DNA of 64,000 bases from NCBI RefSeq assembly GCF_001050275.1, contig NZ_BBYA01000002.1, positions 186,001 to 250,000 of the forward strand, in the 5' to 3' direction. This DNA is from Leptolinea tardivitalis (lineage in GTDB: Bacteria > Chloroflexota > Anaerolineae > Anaerolineales > Anaerolineaceae). A model generated the notes under the pieces. It ran no database searches and was not told the DNA's origin. It saw only the letters and a program-made list of their open reading frames with translations. Below are positions 16,619-25,907 of this stretch, piece after piece; the stretch's first letter is position 1; the number at the start of each line of letters is the position of its first letter. The translations under genes were made by a program, and so were the position numbers.

Positions 16619-17788
16619 TCAGTAGTCGTTGTGGTTGTTATTCATACGTTTCCGCATGAACGTGGGGATATCAATGTCGCCGGTATCCATAATCACGGGT
16701 TTGAAATCGGCCGGTTGAAGCTGGCGGGTTTCACCGGCAACAGAAACACGGGCGGCCGAGTTGTTGACCAGGCGTGCTGGTTCAAGCTGAGGAGAGCTAA
16801 TGGAAGCAGCCGGCCTGCGGGGCATATTGCGGTTATTGTCAAATCCGGTGGCAATTACAGTGATGCGGACTTCGTCACCCAGGTTGGGATCAATTACAGC
16901 ACCGAAGATCAGGTTGACATCTGGATGGGCGCCTTCCTTGATGATGGCGGCTGCCTGGTTGACCTCGAAGAGGGTCAGGTTGTTGCCGCCAGTGACATTG
17001 AACAGGATACCGCGGGCGCCGTCAATGGTGATATCCAGAAGCTGGCTGGAGATGGCCTGTTCGGCGGCAATACGGGCGCGGTCTTCGCCAGATGCCCGAC
17101 CGACAGCCATAAGGGCTGCGCCGCCTTCCGACATGATGGTGCGTACATCGGCAAAATCCAGGTTAATAAGACCTGGAACTGTGATTAATTCAGAAATACC
17201 CTGAATACCCTGGCGGAGTACATCATCAGCCGTTTTAAAGGCGTCAGCGATGCTGGCGCGTTTGTCAACGATCTGCAGGAGTTTGTCATTGGGGATGACG
17301 ATCAACGTATCGGCATGTTCTTTGAGTTTAGCAATGCCTTCATCCGCTGATTTGGAGCGGTGGCTGCCTTCAAAGGTGAAGGGGCGGGTGACGACACCGA
17401 TGGTCAGGGCGCCGATTTCCTTGGCAATCTGAGCGATAATGGCTGCTGCTCCGGTGCCGGTGCCTCCGCCAAGGCCGGCCGTTACAAAGACCATATCGCT
17501 GCCTTTAAGAACTTCGTAGAGTTCTTCGGCTGATTCTTCGGCTGCCTTGCGGCCCATTTCCGGATTGCCGCCAGCACCCAGTCCACGGGTCACTTTCTCA
17601 CCGATCCGCACGCGAGTTGGAGCTTTTGAAAGCACCAGTGCCTGCGCATCGGTATTGACAGTAATAAATTCGATGCCGCTCAAACCTTCATCTATCATTC
17701 GGTTAACGGCATTACACCCGCCTCCCCCTACCCCTATAACTTTGATACGGGCAAAGGATTCGGGTTGGTTCGTATTGGTGCGTTCCAT
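16619..17788 (-). CDS. ftsZ: cell division protein FtsZ
   Basis: Tubulin-like GTPase that forms the division ring. ATG 17788 is chosen because GGAGGAG precedes it; a GTG five codons upstream would sit on that site. The product has 389 residues. Visible motifs: [13 protein letters not shown] near residue 20, the tubulin signature GGGTGTGAAA near 105-115, and the T7 loop NLDFADVRT near 205. The C-terminal linker is followed by the conserved tail [11 protein letters not shown], which binds FtsA and other partners. It is the last gene of the dcw cluster and is followed by a strong terminator. Confidence 0.98.
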   Translation of the reverse strand: MERTNTNQPESFARIKVIGVGGGGCNAVNRMIDEGLSGIEFITVNTDAQALVLSKAPTRVRIGEKVTRGLGAGGNPEMGRKAAEESAEELYEVLKGSDMVFVTAGLGGGTGTGAAAIIAQIAKEIGALTIGVVTRPFTFEGSHRSKSADEGIAKLKEHADTLIVIPNDKLLQIVDKRASIADAFKTADDVLRQGIQGISELITVPGLINLDFADVRTIMSEGGAALMAVGRASGEDRARIAAEQAISSQLLDITIDGARGILFNVTGGNNLTLFEVNQAAAIIKEGAHPDVNLIFGAVIDPNLGDEVRITVIATGFDNNRNMPRRPAASISSPQLEPARLVNNSAARVSVAGETRQLQPADFKPVIMDTGDIDIPTFMRKRMNNNHNDY

Positions 17789-17841
17789 GGTATTCTCCTC
17801 CACTCAATCCTCGATTCTTAATTTTACTTTAAGATTTAAAT

Positions 17842-17869
17842 TTGCGCCACACTCCTCTATGTGGTGCAA
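17842..17869 (-). other. hairpin in the ftsA-ftsZ spacer
   Basis: Arms 17842-17851 and 17860-17869 pair over nine of ten positions with an 8-base loop. It lies in the only sizeable gap (74 bases) of the late dcw cluster and could act as an mRNA processing or partial termination site ahead of ftsZ. It is not followed by a clean T-run. Confidence 0.45.
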
Positions 17870-17877
17870 AAGTTGCA

Positions 17878-19116
17878 TTACGGTAACAATCTGGTAAAGA
17901 ACGTTTTGATAGCCTCGAAGTCCACTTTGGGTAGATTGATGTTGATTCCTCCGCTGCCGCGCATCACTGACGTGGCATCATTCATGAGGATGGCCCAGTT
18001 CAACAGGCCGACACTTGTTGAAAAGGCCGGAGAATGCAGTTGATCGGTCAACCCGAGCAAGTTTTCAGGCCCGGCGATCCGAACCGGAATACCCAGCATA
18101 TTGCTGGCCACCGTACGGATCCCCGGCAGCAGGCTGCTTCCGCCAGTCAGCACCATACCTGCAGGGAGTAAACCGTCATACCCGGAGCGTTTTATTTCGA
18201 GCAACAGCAGTTCAAAGATTTCTTCCACGCGTGCGTTGATGATCTCCGCGAGTTCCTTGCGACTCACTGTACTGGAGCGATCTTCACCGAATTTTCTCAC
18301 GGTGAACACGTCGCTATCGGCCACATCTTCCACATTGGCGCATCCGTACAGCTTCTTGACTTCTTCTGCCTGCGAAAGAGACAGGCTCATCCCGTGGGCA
18401 ATATCTGAGGTGATATGATTTCCGCCAATGGGCATCACAATGGTGTGCCAGACGTCGCCGTTGATATAAATGGCCATATCACTGGTGCCGCCGCCAATAT
18501 CGCATACCACTACACCCATCTCACGTTCTGTGTCGGTCAAAACGACTTCACCTGATGCCAGCGGGTTGAGGACAAATTGAGAGACACCCACATCGGATGC
18601 CTGCACGCATTTACGCAGATTCTCGACAGCCGCAGAGGATGCGGTGATGACGTGTGCTTCCACCTCAAGCCGGTAACCATGCAAACCCACCGGCAGACGG
18701 ATGCCTTCCTGACCATCAATGGAGAATCCACGCTGAATGATATGAATCACTTCACGATTGTGCGGCGGTGAAACTGCCTGAGCCTGTTCCAGGGCACGGT
18801 TTACATCCGACATTTCAATCACACGGCCTGAAATGCCCACCACACCCTTGCTGTTATACGATTCGATATTGGATCCGGCCAGACTGACCAGAGCCGAGGT
18901 GATTTCGAGACCGGATGTCCGCTGGGCTTTTTCAATAGACCGCGAGATTGCCTGGGTGGCGCTGGCAAGGTCTACGATGGTTCCCTTTCGAATGCCCTGC
19001 GATGGTTCAATTCCAACTCCGAGAATCCGCAGTGTACGTTCACCTTCTACCCGGGCTACCAGAGTACAGACTTTGGTTGTGCCAATATCGATCCCAACTA
19101 CAATAGGCTCATCCAT
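17878..19116 (-). CDS. ftsA: cell division protein FtsA
   Basis: Actin-like ATPase that tethers FtsZ to the membrane. 412 residues, normal size. GIDIGTTKVCTLVA near the N-terminus is the phosphate-1 motif, VVCDIGGGTSDMAIY near 205 the phosphate-2 motif, and LTGGSSLLPGI near 330 the adenosine motif. The extreme C-terminus (KVDFEAIKTFFTRLLP) is a short amphipathic helix fitting the membrane-targeting sequence. It starts two bases after the ftsQ stop and is separated from ftsZ by 74 bases with a hairpin. Confidence 0.97.
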   Translation of the reverse strand: MDEPIVVGIDIGTTKVCTLVARVEGERTLRILGVGIEPSQGIRKGTIVDLASATQAISRSIEKAQRTSGLEITSALVSLAGSNIESYNSKGVVGISGRVIEMSDVNRALEQAQAVSPPHNREVIHIIQRGFSIDGQEGIRLPVGLHGYRLEVEAHVITASSAAVENLRKCVQASDVGVSQFVLNPLASGEVVLTDTEREMGVVVCDIGGGTSDMAIYINGDVWHTIVMPIGGNHITSDIAHGMSLSLSQAEEVKKLYGCANVEDVADSDVFTVRKFGEDRSSTVSRKELAEIINARVEEIFELLLLEIKRSGYDGLLPAGMVLTGGSSLLPGIRTVASNMLGIPVRIAGPENLLGLTDQLHSPAFSTSVGLLNWAILMNDATSVMRGSGGININLPKVDFEAIKTFFTRLLP

Positions 19117-19118
19117 GA

Positions 19119-20750
19119 TTAATGCCTCTCCAGACGATAGAATGGCGCATGCACATGTTCAAGGCTGATCAAACCGGGTTTGATTCCATCTTTTTGCAGT
19201 GCAATCATAATTGCGGAATACTCGTTCATTTTGATATCCAAATCGTTTAGATCCTGACCGATATAAACGGTCAAATTTTGAAGCTGATCATTCCAACCGA
19301 AGCCATACTTGCTGTTGTAGATTAACTGGGCTCCGATAGGCATCATCGTACTGAGCTGAATGGCTGTTGAAAGGACTGTCGGTTCCACCTGCTGCATACC
19401 GGCGAATGATGGTTCTTCTTTAGAGGATGAATCATTTTCAACCCTGGCCTGCGGTTTGAATTGCACACCGGCTGCCGCACGGGCTTTGATGATTTCCTTT
19501 TTATCTGAAATATCCACTACCGGAGGTGCCATATCTGAGAGGATCGTCAGAAGCTCACCGCCATCACCTTGAATGGGAATGATGATCCCATCTGTGTCAA
19601 TCCAGGACTGCTGTCCGTTAAAGTCCCAGACAAGGGCAGGTTTCCGTTCGCCGAGAGTGATGGAGATGGTGGCGGGCATATCAACCGAAACCCGGATATC
19701 TTTCAATTCCGGCAGCACTTGTTGAACGCGTGCTTTGATAAGGTTGGCATCCAAAAACACCACTGAACGATTGGCCAGGTCAAGAATTGGCTGAATGCGT
19801 TCCGGATCCAGCCGGTTGAGGCCTTTCACTTCCACACTGGTTACCAGAAAAGTGGGTGCATAAATCATATAGGCCATACCGGCGATACAGGCACCCGCCA
19901 ATATACCAGATACAACCCGCCAGCTTGGATTGAAAATTGGCAGGGCAGGGACCCGAATTTCAGCTCCACTGGCACCCAGGGAAAGATATAACTGCCGACG
20001 GACTTTCGTCTGTGCCTGTTTGTGGATGGGCACTCCGTATGTGCCGCGCCGGGTGACAATTGGTGTTGTATTGACAGTAGTGGAGGTTTTGAAAATTTTC
20101 GGGAGACTCAGTGAGGTAACATTAGCACGAAACGCCGCTACCCATTCTTTCAAATTCTTTGGTTTGGGAGCCGGAGTTTTAATTTCTTCTTTTACAGGTG
20201 CCGGTTTAACGAAAGTGGTGACCACAGCCTGCGAAGCAGCCTTACCGGTCAGATTGAGCTTGCCCAAGAAAGAGTTACGAGAAACCGGAGAATTAATACT
20301 GCGTACAGTACTCGGAGTGATCCGTTTGGGAACAACCACCCCACGGGCGGTATGTGTATTAATGATGGTTGCCCGCGGCGGCAGCATGGTGGTGTCTTTG
20401 GATTGGAAGATATGCATCTTCCGGAACAGACGTCTTATGCCATTTTCACCGTGCGGTTTCTCTTTTTTGATCTGGTCCTGCAAATTCTCGAGGGGTGTTT
20501 TATCGGGTTTGATCCCAAACAAACGGGAAAGACTGTCCACTCTTGATGAAGATGGGGTGGTGGGTATATCCACGCCCGCGATTGGTTTGACAACCGAATA
20601 TGGCTGCACCTGCGGCTTTTTTGCGGCCTGGGAAGGTCCAAACAACGTATCCAACAGACCGCGGCGAACTTTTTTCGCTTCGCGGGGAACAGCCTGCTGA
20701 ACAGAGGAAGACTTGGGTCTGGCGTTAAAAATGTCGCTGATTCCGGTCAT
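19119..20750 (-). CDS. ftsQ: FtsQ/DivIB-type division protein with very long N-terminus
   Basis: From ATG 20750 (AGGATC upstream, just after the ddl stop) the protein has 543 residues, about twice the length of E. coli FtsQ. A transmembrane helix lies near 279-299, followed by a POTRA domain (VTSVEVKGLNRLDPERI onward) and the beta domain with ERKPALVWDF. FtsQ links the FtsBL and FtsW/FtsI complex in the division machinery. The first ~278 residues are predicted cytoplasmic, basic, Ser/Thr/Pro-rich and mostly disordered, with several short RRLF/LSRLFG-like helices. This extension is unusual and unexplained. Position between ddl and ftsA supports the call. Confidence 0.9.
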   Translation of the reverse strand: MTGISDIFNARPKSSSVQQAVPREAKKVRRGLLDTLFGPSQAAKKPQVQPYSVVKPIAGVDIPTTPSSSRVDSLSRLFGIKPDKTPLENLQDQIKKEKPHGENGIRRLFRKMHIFQSKDTTMLPPRATIINTHTARGVVVPKRITPSTVRSINSPVSRNSFLGKLNLTGKAASQAVVTTFVKPAPVKEEIKTPAPKPKNLKEWVAAFRANVTSLSLPKIFKTSTTVNTTPIVTRRGTYGVPIHKQAQTKVRRQLYLSLGASGAEIRVPALPIFNPSWRVVSGILAGACIAGMAYMIYAPTFLVTSVEVKGLNRLDPERIQPILDLANRSVVFLDANLIKARVQQVLPELKDIRVSVDMPATISITLGERKPALVWDFNGQQSWIDTDGIIIPIQGDGGELLTILSDMAPPVVDISDKKEIIKARAAAGVQFKPQARVENDSSSKEEPSFAGMQQVEPTVLSTAIQLSTMMPIGAQLIYNSKYGFGWNDQLQNLTVYIGQDLNDLDIKMNEYSAIMIALQKDGIKPGLISLEHVHAPFYRLERH

Positions 20751-20760
20751 AAGATCCTGG

Positions 20761-21876
20761 TTATCCTTCGTAGGTGCGAACGGTGTGGTCGCGGTCAGCT
20801 TTGCGTTCAAAAGCAAGGTCAATAAGGCGATCAATCAACTGAGGGTAAGGCAGCCCGGTGGCATCCCACATTTTGGGATACATACTTATCTTTGTAAAAC
20901 CGGGCAAAGTGTTGAGTTCATTCAAGTAATATTCACCAGTTTCACGGTCCATTAAAAAGTCAACCCGGGCCATTCCGGCACAGTCAATGGCTTTATAGGC
21001 TTCCACAGCCATATTCCGCATGGCCAGAGAGACATCTTCTGGAAGATCGGCTGGAATACCCAGTTTTGAGCTGCCATCCAGATATTTAGCCGCATACGAA
21101 TAGAAATCCGCTTCGGGCATGACCTCTCCGGCTACAGAAGCCTTTGGATCCTGATTCCCCAGAACACTGATTTCAATCTCCCGCGGATTAACTAAACCGC
21201 GTTCCACCAGAATACGGCGGTCATAGCGAGCAGCATCCATCAAGCCTTCCAGAAGGTCACCCCGGCTGCGACATTTGGTGATTCCCACCGATGAACCCAG
21301 GTTGGCAGGTTTGACAAAAAAGGGATACGGGGAGAGTTTTTCTGCCCGTGTAATGACTCCATCAAGGTCCGTCTCTATTTCTTTGCGTGTAACTGTAATG
21401 GATTCCACAACAGGAATTCCATGAGTTCGCATAACGTCTTTGAATAGACTCTTGTCCATTCCCACGGATGAACCAAGCACACCGGCGCCCACGTAAGCGA
21501 TATCGGCCAATTCCAATAAACCCTGCAAGGTTCCATCCTCACCAAACGTCCCGTGAAGCACAGGGAAGATGATATCAAGTTGGGCAGCTAATTCGAGAAC
21601 GGAGCCCGAAGATGTGTCTCGAATGGAGTACAGGGAAGCTTCACCGGGAACAGGAAGTAGAATCGCTTTTTGAAGTCCGGAAAAATCCTCTTTTTCCAGT
21701 GCTGACAGAACATCTTCACCGGTATACCAGACTCCATTTTTCGTTATTCCAATCTGGGTTATGTCATATTTCGAGGTATCCATGACCGATAAGACCGACC
21801 GGGCCGACATTAACGAAACGGCATGTTCACCCGACCGTCCCCCGAAAATAACACCGATATGTATCTTTTTCGCCAT
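20761..21876 (-). CDS. ddl: D-alanine--D-alanine ligase
   Basis: ATP-grasp enzyme that makes the D-Ala-D-Ala dipeptide for peptidoglycan. 371 residues. GVIFGGRSGEHAVSLMSA at the N-terminus, HGTFGEDGTLQG near 115, the ATP-binding PYPFFVKPANLGSSVGI near 185 and the metal-binding FLMDRETGEYYLNELNTLPGFT near 315 are all present in order. Its start overlaps the murB stop by one base. It lies in the dcw cluster between murB and ftsQ, the usual position. Confidence 0.97.
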   Translation of the reverse strand: MAKKIHIGVIFGGRSGEHAVSLMSARSVLSVMDTSKYDITQIGITKNGVWYTGEDVLSALEKEDFSGLQKAILLPVPGEASLYSIRDTSSGSVLELAAQLDIIFPVLHGTFGEDGTLQGLLELADIAYVGAGVLGSSVGMDKSLFKDVMRTHGIPVVESITVTRKEIETDLDGVITRAEKLSPYPFFVKPANLGSSVGITKCRSRGDLLEGLMDAARYDRRILVERGLVNPREIEISVLGNQDPKASVAGEVMPEADFYSYAAKYLDGSSKLGIPADLPEDVSLAMRNMAVEAYKAIDCAGMARVDFLMDRETGEYYLNELNTLPGFTKISMYPKMWDATGLPYPQLIDRLIDLAFERKADRDHTVRTYEG

Positions 21877-22853
21877 TAGTTTGATTTCCTGTTGCTTTTC
21901 ATTGATTTTGAGCTGATGGAAAAGTCACCAACGAGTTCCACCTCGAGCTCAAGTGAAATGCCGAAAGCTTCAGATACTCTGGTTCTCGCCAGTTGAATGA
22001 GCGACCAGTAATCCGAAGCCGTAGCATCTTTGTCATTTATGAAGAAATTGGCGTGTTTCTCGCTAATCTGTGCGCCTCCAATGCGCGTTCCCTTTAATCC
22101 CACTGCTTCTATCAACCGGGCAGCGTAGTCACCTTCAGGATTCTTGAACATGGACCCCATACTGGCACCTTGAGGTTGGGTAGACCGGCGGCGGTTTGAA
22201 TAATCTGACAGACGAGCCTGTATGGCTTCCGGCTGGTCCACAGATAACTCAAAGCGGGCGGCAAGTACGACCACCTGTCCCGGATTGCGTTTAAGCCAGC
22301 TCGAGCGGTATCCATAATCGAGTTTTTCAACAGGCCATTCCTGTTTTCCATAGGTCGGGTGCAAGATTTCGACCATTTTTAATGAAGCCGCTGTGTTTGA
22401 ACCGAAGGCTCCGGCATTACCAAAAACCGCACCACCCACCGTACCGGGAACAGTGGTAGCCCATTCGAGACCGCTCAAATTACGCAGGGCAGCCTGACGA
22501 GCCATTCCGGCCAGATTGGCTCCACTTTCCGCCCAGACTGATGGAGTGACATGGTGCATATCGATCTTGATATTCCGGGCATGATTGACCACTACAATCC
22601 CATGAAAACCGGAATCGCTAACCAGAACATTGGCACCGCTGCCGAACAGGTACACCGGGCAGGCATATTGCCATAGTGTGGTGAATATATCTGCCAATTC
22701 CTGACTGGAAGCAGCCACAATGAGCCCATCTGCCGGGCCACCCACATGCGCTGTGGTGTAATTGGCCAGTCGAACATTTTCCTGTAGTCGTTCACCGAAC
22801 TTCTCGCGAAGGGCAGCCATTACGGCTGGAGTGATGTCCGATAAAGGATTCAT
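21876..22853 (-). CDS. murB: UDP-N-acetylenolpyruvoylglucosamine reductase
   Basis: FAD enzyme that reduces UDP-GlcNAc-enolpyruvate to UDP-MurNAc. 325 residues. N-terminal FAD domain has YTTAHVGGPADGL near 28-40 and the LSGLEWATTVPGTVGGAV segment near 120. The proton-donor serine lies in GASMGSMFKNP near 230, followed by the RLIEAVGLKGTRIGGAQISEKHANF-like closing region. ATGA overlap (22850-22853) with the murC stop shows translational coupling. Confidence 0.96.
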   Translation of the reverse strand: MNPLSDITPAVMAALREKFGERLQENVRLANYTTAHVGGPADGLIVAASSQELADIFTTLWQYACPVYLFGSGANVLVSDSGFHGIVVVNHARNIKIDMHHVTPSVWAESGANLAGMARQAALRNLSGLEWATTVPGTVGGAVFGNAGAFGSNTAASLKMVEILHPTYGKQEWPVEKLDYGYRSSWLKRNPGQVVVLAARFELSVDQPEAIQARLSDYSNRRRSTQPQGASMGSMFKNPEGDYAARLIEAVGLKGTRIGGAQISEKHANFFINDKDATASDYWSLIQLARTRVSEAFGISLELEVELVGDFSISSKSMKSNRKSN

Positions 22854-24277
22854 GATTTCACCACGGTGGAATTACTGGGAGAATTGGTCATGATGGATTG
22901 AGATAATGTCTGGTTTATCTGGATGGCATCTCCGGCAGAAAGAACAAGTACAACATCTCCTGATTCAAGATGATTTTCAAGATATGTTTCTGCATCATTC
23001 AATGTAGGAGCAAAGAATGCAGGAATATTCTTGATTTTGGGGATGATTTGAGCTGAGGAGAAACCGGTTGATTTTTCCCGGGCTGCGAAGACCTCTGTGA
23101 TCACCAGTTGGTCAGCCTGGGAAATTTCCTTCACATAGTCCTGAAGAAGGGTTTGGGTGCGGCTGAATGTATGCGGCTGCCAGACAACCCACAGACGATG
23201 GTTGGGATAAGCCATGCGGGCAGCCTGAATGGTGGCATGAATTTCCGTCGGGTGATGCGCATAGTCATCAATCAATGTGATTCCATTGAAATTACCCAGA
23301 ACATCAAAACGGCGTCCGGATCCTGAAAAAGATTCGAGAGCCAGGCTAATCACCTGTGGTTCTATACCAAGCGTTAATGCGGTAATGGCGGCGGCTGCAG
23401 CATTTTGAAGGTTATGAATCCCTGGAACGCCGGCCTTAAACGAGAGCATTTCCTTACGGACATGCAAAGCTTCTTGAGAAAAGAGTTTGAAAGAACCGTC
23501 TTCTGCCGAAAGGAGGAGATAATCGGCATTTTGCTGATTACTGTTCGGGTTTTGTTCCATCAACGAAAAAACAGAATATGTGAAAACTGGTATATTGACA
23601 GGTAACTTAAATCGGACGGACATTGCTCCTGCATGATCGGCACAGAGGATAATTAACCCTCGCGCCTGAAGATTGGCCAGGAAATTCAAGAAAGCCTGTG
23701 AGTAAACTTGAGGGGTGGGGTAGCAATCTGGATGGTCGTGCTCCACATTGGTAACCACAGCCACAAAGGGATGCAATCCGAGAAACATGGAATCATATTC
23801 ATCCGCTTCTATAACGAAAAATTCACCGGTTCCAGCATGGGCGTTTGTTCCCAGATTTTTCGATACACTCCCAATAATGAATGATGGATCAAGACCCGCC
23901 TGTGTAAGTATCCAGGCAATCATTGATGTAGTGGTGGTTTTGCCATGCGTTCCAGCTATCGCAATGCAGATCTGATCACCAATAACAGATGGAAGGAAAT
24001 CAACTCTTTTTTGAACTGGGATACCTTTAGCCTGTGCTGTGACAACTTCGATATTGTCATCAGGCACAGCGGAAGAACGCACAACCACGTCAACATCTTT
24101 GATGTTTTCGGCAGAATGACCGATAAAGAGCTGTACACCCAGTTTTCGTAATTCTTCAAGATACGGTGAAGAGCTCCGGTCTGAACCGCTAACGTGCCAG
24201 CCTTTTTCCACCAGCACTTTCGCAATAGCGGAAAGCCCCGTACCGCCGATTCCGATGAAATGCACGCGGTTGGTCAT
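22850..24277 (-). CDS. murC: UDP-N-acetylmuramate--L-alanine ligase
   Basis: First amino-acid-adding Mur ligase of peptidoglycan synthesis. 475 residues. HFIGIGGTGLSAIA at the N-terminus is the UDP-binding Rossmann motif; IAGTHGKTTTTSM near 110 is the ATP P-loop; EADEYDSMFL near 160 and DDYAHHPTEI near 315 are Mur ligase signatures. Its start overlaps the CvpA-like gene by four bases and its stop overlaps murB, so the three genes are translated as a chain. Confidence 0.97.
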   Translation of the reverse strand: MTNRVHFIGIGGTGLSAIAKVLVEKGWHVSGSDRSSSPYLEELRKLGVQLFIGHSAENIKDVDVVVRSSAVPDDNIEVVTAQAKGIPVQKRVDFLPSVIGDQICIAIAGTHGKTTTTSMIAWILTQAGLDPSFIIGSVSKNLGTNAHAGTGEFFVIEADEYDSMFLGLHPFVAVVTNVEHDHPDCYPTPQVYSQAFLNFLANLQARGLIILCADHAGAMSVRFKLPVNIPVFTYSVFSLMEQNPNSNQQNADYLLLSAEDGSFKLFSQEALHVRKEMLSFKAGVPGIHNLQNAAAAAITALTLGIEPQVISLALESFSGSGRRFDVLGNFNGITLIDDYAHHPTEIHATIQAARMAYPNHRLWVVWQPHTFSRTQTLLQDYVKEISQADQLVITEVFAAREKSTGFSSAQIIPKIKNIPAFFAPTLNDAETYLENHLESGDVVLVLSAGDAIQINQTLSQSIMTNSPSNSTVVKS

Positions 24278-24813
24278 AGGAACACCACCAAAACCAGCGC
24301 CAGAGCCAGGGCGGCTGAAAAATAAATGGCCGGTGAAACCAACCAGTGAGGCGGCAAATATGCCAACAGAGTGATGGCAGCATCTCCCAACTCTGTTCCA
24401 GATTGCGGTGCAGAGATGATAGAGAATGGGTATCCGGCAGCATCCATGAAATACCAGAGACTGCCGAAGATGAAGAATCCGTTAATGGCACCGAGCAGAA
24501 GGCCGGCCAGATGATCTACCACAGTCGAATTGATAAACCGTACATGACCTGACAGCGCAGGCAGATTGGGAGCCTGATATCCAAAGAAAACCAGACCGAC
24601 AAATACTACGGTTTGAAGCCAGAAATGGGCTGTGGGGTCTGTGAATAGTTTTCCATTCTGTGCAAAACCGGCGAAGTTTTCCAGGATAAATAAGATGAAC
24701 AGACCAAGAACAGTGCTGAAAGTCACCAGGACTTCGCTGGCCCAACCGCGTACGGCACCGATAATGGCAAAGATGATAACGAGAAGCCAGAAAATTACCT
24801 GAAGACTGATCAT
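24274..24813 (-). CDS. CvpA-like membrane protein within the dcw cluster
   Basis: 179 residues with four to five hydrophobic helices (about 5-25, 32-48, 65-82, 100-125, 155-178). The first loop reads GAVRGWASEVL, the typical CvpA pattern of an Arg-Gly after helix 1, and a later DHLAGLLLGAINGF segment fits the family. CvpA proteins are linked to colicin V production and envelope homeostasis in other bacteria; the molecular role is not settled. ATGA overlaps on both sides (murG stop upstream, murC start downstream) show tight translational coupling, implying a role in wall precursor synthesis or division. Confidence 0.7.
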   Translation of the reverse strand: MISLQVIFWLLVIIFAIIGAVRGWASEVLVTFSTVLGLFILFILENFAGFAQNGKLFTDPTAHFWLQTVVFVGLVFFGYQAPNLPALSGHVRFINSTVVDHLAGLLLGAINGFFIFGSLWYFMDAAGYPFSIISAPQSGTELGDAAITLLAYLPPHWLVSPAIYFSAALALALVLVVFL

Positions 24814-25907
24814 TGAGCGGCTCCTTTATTCGCTGTTGTAAGGTTCCGCAGAGTAGAGGCTAACACTTCTGCGGCATTCGGAGTGGCCAATGAGGTCATC
24901 TTTTGCTTCAATTCCACCAGACGATCAGGAGAATGAAACAGATCTGTAACAGTGGGGAGCAAAGCGGTATTCAACTCTTCATCTTTGAGCATAACCGCTC
25001 CGCCATTTTTTACCAGATAATCGGCATTTACTTTTTGGTAACGCCAGGCATACGGGTACGGAACCAGAATGGCTGGTAATCCGAATAACGGCAATTCTCC
25101 AAGGGTAGAAGCACCCGCCCGGCAAACAGCCAGATCGGCAGCAGCAAAGGCAGCCCCCATATCTTCGTGTAGATATGGAAAGGGGTGATACTCGTCCGAA
25201 TTTATCAGACTGGTTTTTACAGCCTGTGCTTCCGCAAAATGAGGTTGCCCGGTGATATGAACGACCTGGGCCAGATCAAGCAATTGGGGAAGAATTTGAA
25301 GAACGGCTTTGTTTATAGATAGTGCACCTTTGCTTCCGCCAAAAACGAGCAAAACCGGTTTATTGTTATGCAAATCAAGATGTTTGCGGGCTTTTTCTTT
25401 TTTCCATTCAGTAAATTCAGGACGGGTCGGATACCCGCTTACGACAAGATGGTGATTGAATTTGAAAAATGATCTAGATTCTTCTGCCGTCATGGCAATG
25501 CAATCTGAAAAATGGGCAATGGCTTTGATGGCCAAACCTGGCTCGATATCTGGTGTATATAGCAAGGAGGGGATTTTTACACCGGCTACTGCCATAGGAA
25601 CAGCCACATATCCGCCTGTGAAGAGCAGTGCATCTGGTTTGTATTCACTCAAAATCTTACGTGAAGCAAAAACCCCGCGCAGGAGCCGGAGGATGTTCGA
25701 AGGTAAAGCGCGCAGACCGACACCGTGAATACCAGCAGCAGGTATGGTTTTATACGGAATGTTCAAGCGGGTTACCATTTCAGCTTCCATTCCACCTTCT
25801 CCACCTACCCATAAGACGGAGTCTGCATCACTTCCCAGGGTTTGTAAAACGGCCAGAGCGGGATACACTCCCCCTCCGGTCCCACCCGCGCAAATTAACA
25901 ACCGCAC
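24810..25907 (-). CDS. murG: UDP-GlcNAc:undecaprenyl-PP-MurNAc-pentapeptide GlcNAc transferase
   Basis: Makes lipid II from lipid I at the inner face of the membrane. 365 residues from a GTG (25907) with AGGAG upstream; the start lies inside ftsW, overlapping it by 80 bases. The N-terminal glycine loop reads GGTGGGVYPALAV, where most MurG have GGTGGH, so the usual histidine is Gly. The donor-site GGSKGALSINKAV near 190, and CRAGASTLGELPLFGLPAILVPYP near 265-290, are typical. Call is firm from sequence and position. Confidence 0.95.
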   Translation of the reverse strand: MRLLICAGGTGGGVYPALAVLQTLGSDADSVLWVGGEGGMEAEMVTRLNIPYKTIPAAGIHGVGLRALPSNILRLLRGVFASRKILSEYKPDALLFTGGYVAVPMAVAGVKIPSLLYTPDIEPGLAIKAIAHFSDCIAMTAEESRSFFKFNHHLVVSGYPTRPEFTEWKKEKARKHLDLHNNKPVLLVFGGSKGALSINKAVLQILPQLLDLAQVVHITGQPHFAEAQAVKTSLINSDEYHPFPYLHEDMGAAFAAADLAVCRAGASTLGELPLFGLPAILVPYPYAWRYQKVNADYLVKNGGAVMLKDEELNTALLPTVTDLFHSPDRLVELKQKMTSLATPNAAEVLASTLRNLTTANKGAAQ

